Of a stretch of 64,000 nt of DNA, positions 60,401-64,000 are shown in pieces. Below the pieces are notes generated by a model. The model did not search any database. It was not told where the DNA came from and was given only the letters and a program-made list of their open reading frames with translations. The stretch is from NCBI RefSeq assembly GCF_933775445.1, contig NC_065877.1, positions 33,108,001-33,172,000 on the forward strand, given 5' to 3'. Position 1 is the stretch's first letter. Every line of letters begins with the position of its first letter. The translations under genes were made by a program, and so were the position numbers. The stretch is from Argentina anserina. Taxonomy: Eukaryota; Streptophyta; Magnoliopsida; Rosales; Rosaceae.

Positions 60401-62378
60401 GCCGGCTCAAATTTTGGGAAAATTTGATATATCATGGTTAGTATACATTGATATATTTATCTTCATTAGTACGTAGTAGTTAGTACATGATATTTATACT
60501 CTAAACTTAGCTTAATGGGAAAAAATGGGAAATTTTAGTTCTTGTCTTCTCCTATATATAGCCATCAGGCTGGCATCAGCTATAGCATCTCTTATTGATT
60601 AAGAACAAATGATTTGCCCTAACTCAAGATAAATTTAATAGTGCATTGACTGACCGCTCTGTTTACTTATTTGATCGATAGTTATATCCATAAAACCTAT
60701 TCCCACGAGAGACGTTCCAACACAAGTACATGGCAAAGGAAAACATAGTGATGCAGTCCATGCAATTTCCATAGATGAACCAACAGAAGAATATGGCAAG
60801 GGAAATCCTGCTCCTACACCCTATGGCAAGCAGAGTGGTCATATGCGCTCAGGTAGCAGATGACGCCTCATTTTTTGTTGATGCCGTTTTCTGAAAGTGC
60901 TTCCATCATTAACTCAATATTTACAGGGCTACTGTATATGAAATTAGAATATTTGAAGAGCTTTTGCTAACATGTTTGTATCTGCAATGCAGTTACGGCT
61001 TTATTTCGAGGACTAACAATCGAAAATATCTGCAAGATTTTTGGTATGCCACTGCGTGATGTTATATCTAATATTACTTATTATGATGTTAGAATTGATA
61101 TTAATTGCTTTTCAGTGTCAACCCTAGGGCTCAGTCATATCTATGAAATGAAATTGAGCCATGTCCGCAGTGCTGAAATGTTAGGCTGGATGTGTGAAGT
61201 ACTGACGGTAGAAAAGATGAAAGAATATGAGGACACAAAGCAAACTAGAATTACAGAATTCGTGGAAGCAGCAATATTCCAAGCAGCAGAAAGGGGGCTT
61301 GTTGAGTTTCTTACTACTGTATTCCGTGAAAATCCACATTTGGCGAAAGTCAAAAACAAAGAAGGCAGGAACCTATTTCAAGTAGCTGTCCAGTGTCGTC
61401 AAGCAAAAGTTTTTGATCTTATACATGGGCTCAACAAAGACAACAGAAAAAATATAATGAGTAATAAAGATCATGATGGAAACAATATGCTACATATGAT
61501 GGGGCTTTCCTCCCCATTTGCAAGAACAAACCGTATACGTGGGGCGGCTTTGCAAATGCAAAAAGAACTACAATGGTTCAAGGTTAGAATTATTCTTATT
61601 CTAAGTCTCAATATATTTACTCGTCATATTCTTTATAACGTACAATAATTTACTAGTTACTACACGTAAACATGATATGTTTGATAAAGTAAGTACTCTG
61701 TAAGCTTCTAATTATTTAGTATTGCTTTCATGGTATGCATAGGAGTTGGAGAGGATGGCTAGTCCGGAGGATCTTGAAGCTGAAAATCATACTCTTGATA
61801 TGAGTCCGCGTGAGTTTTTCTCCAAGAACCATACAGAGTTGGTGAAGGAAGGTGAAAGATCTATGAAAGAAACAGCAACAGCTTGTACAGTTGCATGTGC
61901 TCTCATTGTTACCATGATGTTTGCTGCAGCATTCACACTTCCTGGTGGAAATGATGATAATACTGGTTATCCCAAATTCCAACTGGAAAGGGCATTCAAA
62001 GTTTTTATAATTTCCGACGCTATATCACTCTTTACTTCCGCTACTTCAGTAATGTTGTTTTTGGGAATTCTTACGTCACGTTATGCAGAAGATGATTTTC
62101 TGAAAGTTTTGCCCCGAAAAATGATATTGGGCCTCTTGACCCTTTTTCTCTCCGTAGCCGCCATGATGATTGCGTTTGCCTCTGCCCTTTTCCTAATTTT
62201 GCCGGATGAAGAATGGATCGCTGAACCGATTACTTTACTTACCGGTATCCCAATCGCCTCATTTATGTGGATGCAATTCCCATTTCTCATTGAGATCTTT
62301 CTCTCTACTTTTATACTAAGAATATTCAACAAGAATACAAATGTGAAAGTAAACTTTGCGAAAGTTAGATTTGTCTAG
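57455..62378 (+). CDS. Ankyrin/PGG-domain membrane protein with gag-like N-terminus
   Basis: Nine exons, 57455-57764, 57920-57964, 58184-58258, 59665-60174, 60287-60436, 60682-60852, 60993-61043, 61116-61582 and 61743-62378, join in consistent phase and give about 804 residues. Residues 1-103 (VNEFLNKQNYEDWSLRVETY, and a later NAEALHAIHLCCGNDAF) resemble the UBN2/DUF4219 domain of Copia gag. An acidic linker follows, then ankyrin-like repeats around residues 150-310 and 475-580. Residues about 610-804 form the PGG domain (SPREFFSKNHTELVKEGERS) with four transmembrane helices. Relatives such as ACD6 and ITN1 act at membranes in defence and stress signalling; this gene's own role is unknown. 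Introns hold two MITEs. The start is the first ATG after a probable leader intron ending at 57438. Confidence 0.85.
57876..57934. repeat. 16-bp direct duplication around a T-rich insert at the exon 2 acceptor
   Basis: GAGGATGCTGAGACAG occurs at 57876-57891 and 57919-57934. The 27 bp between are GGGAA, then about 12 T, then AATTTTGACA. The second copy begins at the splice junction of exon 2 of the ankyrin gene. Confidence 0.7.
58305..59110. mobile_element. MITE in intron 3 of the ankyrin gene, about 0.8 kb
   Basis: The left end (AATGATATAGGGTCTTAAAA, then ATTTAGGCCTTAAAAGCCTTAAT) is mirrored at the right end, reading on the other strand AATGATTGTTGACCTCAAAA, then TTCTTGGCCTCAAAGCCTTAAT. The inverted termini extend about 45 bp with mismatches. 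The interior is very AT-rich and non-coding. Confidence 0.6.
59353..59575. mobile_element. MITE of the GAGTAATTA family, copy 2, with 9-bp target duplication
   Basis: Flanked by a perfect 9-bp duplication, TAATCATAT (59344-59352 and 59576-59584), which suggests a MULE-type origin. Ends AGAGTAATTACTATGTGTAC and the reverse complement of GAGAAATTATTATATATAAC are imperfect inverted repeats that converge on a shared GTCAC. Lies in intron 3 of the ankyrin gene. Confidence 0.7.
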
Positions 62379-63495
62379 GCTTCTTTGATATGTTTGTATT
62401 TGGATCTGCTATCACAAAGTTTGTAAGATAAAGACGTTGTGCTTGTTTGATGCTGTAATAAAATCCCAACTCCAATTCGTATTTGACTTCACTTAATCAA
62501 TTTGTTTAGTTAGTCACATTAATTGGATATTTATTTAGTTTTAAAATATCAATGCTCTAGATATTTATTTAGTGGGATTATAGATGTGACTTCGTCGAAT
62601 ATACAAAACAAAAAGTAGGATCAATCAAATTTGGTAGTAAACAAACATACGTACGTGGTCGAGTCGGTAAAAGAAGATGAGTGTGAACCGCCTCATGTTT
62701 GTCTCAGCCGACACAAAACTAAGGACTAGAAATGGGCCGAGAACTTCCAAAATGGGCCGTCCCCCGCCTTGTTTTTCTCTGCAACTCTTCAATTAACTCT
62801 CCCCAGAAATCAGCAAAGAGCTCAATCACACGCTCGAATTCATCTCTCTGCTGGCAGATGAGAAGCGCCACTCGACCCAGCCAACGGCGACCATTTCCGA
62901 CTCCTCTCTCTACCTCCGGTACCTTTTTAACCTTTCTCCTTTTCTTTCACCCAACCCTAACTCTTATCACTTGCTCTATTTTTCCCTTTCTATTCTCCGA
63001 TCACCGATCACAAATTTCCGAATTCTCTCCTGCATTCTTTTTTTTATTTAATGCGCAAAATTTGATATCTGAATAGCTTGTTTACGAGTGTGTTTACTGT
63101 TTAGGTTGGTTTTCGCTTCCATTTCTGTGTTTTTTGAGCTCGATATGATTTGGTTTTTGAAACCTTAGGGGCTCGAAACGAAGTCGGTGACCTATGGAAT
63201 TGCCCTACTTGGATCCCTGACTTATTAGGTACGTAGTTCAAATCACAATTTTACCTTTCAATTTTGCAGTTACTGAAATCCAAATTTCTTTTTTACCTTA
63301 CTTATTGTGTTCTTTAGTTTGACGATCAATCCAGAAGTTAGTACTTAGTGGTTTTCAGCTCCGCATAGCGTGTTCAATTTCGATTATTGGTACCATTACT
63401 ATGATGTTGTAGTATCCTCTTGGTAAACCTCACTGTCCAGGAATTTTGATCTTTCGTAACGGTTAGTGTAATTTGGTATCGGTTCGGGGAGTGTT
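62379..63495. other. Intergenic spacer and leader of the KH gene
   Basis: After the ankyrin gene there are about 250 bp of AT-rich DNA, then from roughly 62,790 a CT-rich leader typical of plant housekeeping genes. Donor-like CTCCGGTACC near 62,918 and acceptor-like TTTTGCAG near 63,269 suggest a leader intron. No conserved coding sequence was seen before 63,496. Confidence 0.45.
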
Positions 63496-64000
63496 ATGGA
63501 TTGGAACAAGCGAAATGTTCTCGGCCAACGGCCTAGTGTGCAGTTTAAAAGAAAAGGGAGCAGTAACAAGAGAGGGAGCTGGAATAGTTCAAACCAAGAA
63601 CAGTCTTCGGGCAATGCTCAGTCCCTCGAGACTGTGTATCGTATACTCTGCCCCTCTAAGAAAATTGGCGGTGTGATTGGGAAAGGCGGTGGGATAATAA
63701 AATCACTGAGAGAAGAGACACGGTCCAAGATTACGGTTGCTGATTCTGTTCCCGGTTCGGATGAGAGAGTGATTATAATCTTTAGTCCCCCAAATAAAAT
63801 TCCGAGGAAACAAAATAATGATGAAGATTTAGATAAGGGTGATGGACAGGAGCCCTTGGAGCTACACTGTGCTGCCCAAGATGCACTTCTGAAAGTTCAT
63901 GACAGAATCGTAGAGGAAGATCATGATGATGGGGTTACATTTGATGATGATAATGAGAATATTGTTGTCACAAGACTTCTAGTTCCAAACAACTTGGTAG
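63496..64000 (+). CDS. KH-domain RNA-binding protein (HEN4-like), N-terminal part
   Basis: The open frame starts MDWNKRNVLGQRPSVQFKRK and stays open to the window edge (168 codons), so only the N-terminus is present. After a basic, Ser/Asn-rich leader, the first KH domain begins near residue 47 (VYRILCPSKKIGGVIGKGGG) with the RNA-contact GxxG loop as GKGG at residues 62-65. It is followed by SKITVADSVPGSDERVIII. A long acidic insert (EEDHDDGVTFDDDNEN) precedes the start of a second KH domain (VVTRLLVPNNLV). Plant proteins of this layout usually carry several KH domains and act in nuclear RNA processing; HEN4 itself acts in AGAMOUS pre-mRNA processing. The particular orthologue cannot be named from this fragment. 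Confidence 0.85.
   Translation, partial: MDWNKRNVLGQRPSVQFKRKGSSNKRGSWNSSNQEQSSGNAQSLETVYRILCPSKKIGGVIGKGGGIIKSLREETRSKITVADSVPGSDERVIIIFSPPNKIPRKQNNDEDLDKGDGQEPLELHCAAQDALLKVHDRIVEEDHDDGVTFDDDNENIVVTRLLVPNNLV

Noticed and set aside
62732..63076. A 114-residue open frame upstream of the KH gene
   Set aside because: Its position, CT-rich composition and donor-like GGTACC fit a transcribed leader with an intron; no conserved protein motif.

Overview
The window is nuclear DNA from a flowering plant: spliced genes with GT-AG introns, AT-rich intergenic DNA, many LTR retrotransposons, hAT and MULE-type MITEs, and plant-only families (EPF1, LOB-domain, PGG-ankyrin). The mix suggests a eudicot, possibly Rosaceae, but the species cannot be fixed from the sequence alone.

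Layout. 1-3560 (-): 5' exons of a gene running off the left edge, probably an ELMO/CED-12 protein, with a small DNA transposon in one intron and a gene-fragment-carrying transposon in another. 3715-3758 (-): collapsed tRNA-Glu pseudogene. 4517-5062 (-): two-exon EPF1 stomatal-patterning peptide gene. 6631-7096: long-TIR MITE inside a (TA)n tract. 7571-7972 (+): small unknown protein. 8340-15183: old, decayed Copia-like LTR element with LTRs about 11% diverged. 16243-23152 (+): LEA-2/NHL-type gene split in its membrane-anchor codons by a 6.2-kb Copia insertion of palindromic structure. 23483-25520: three transposons nested in one another, each with readable target-site duplications. 27380-28141 (+): intact LEA-2 paralogue of the broken gene. 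29432-31810 (+): six-exon IST1-like (ESCRT-associated) gene. 33194-33972 and 41991-42399: one MITE family. 34384-35369 (-): class II LBD (LBD41-like) transcription factor gene. 36-47 kb: intergenic DNA with degenerate repeats. 48128-54349: solo LTR carrying a 3.56-kb hAT-like element with 0.5-kb tandem repeats. 57455-62378 (+): nine-exon ankyrin/PGG membrane-protein gene with a gag-like N-terminus. 63496-64000 (+): start of a KH-domain RNA-binding protein gene running off the right edge.

The genes do not form a pathway. The only obvious relationship is the tandem LEA-2 pair, one intact and one interrupted. The most unusual object is the palindromic Copia insertion: 2,462-bp arms matching with no indel, a 1,099-bp loop, a third LTR preceded by six bases of primer-binding site, and one perfect 5-bp target-site duplication around the whole. 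It therefore appears to have integrated as one molecule, and if transcribed it could fold into a long double-stranded RNA. Removing it with one target copy restores an open LEA-2 frame, so the insertion is recent.

All coordinates and alignments were read by eye. Family names come from recognised motifs, not from database searches.
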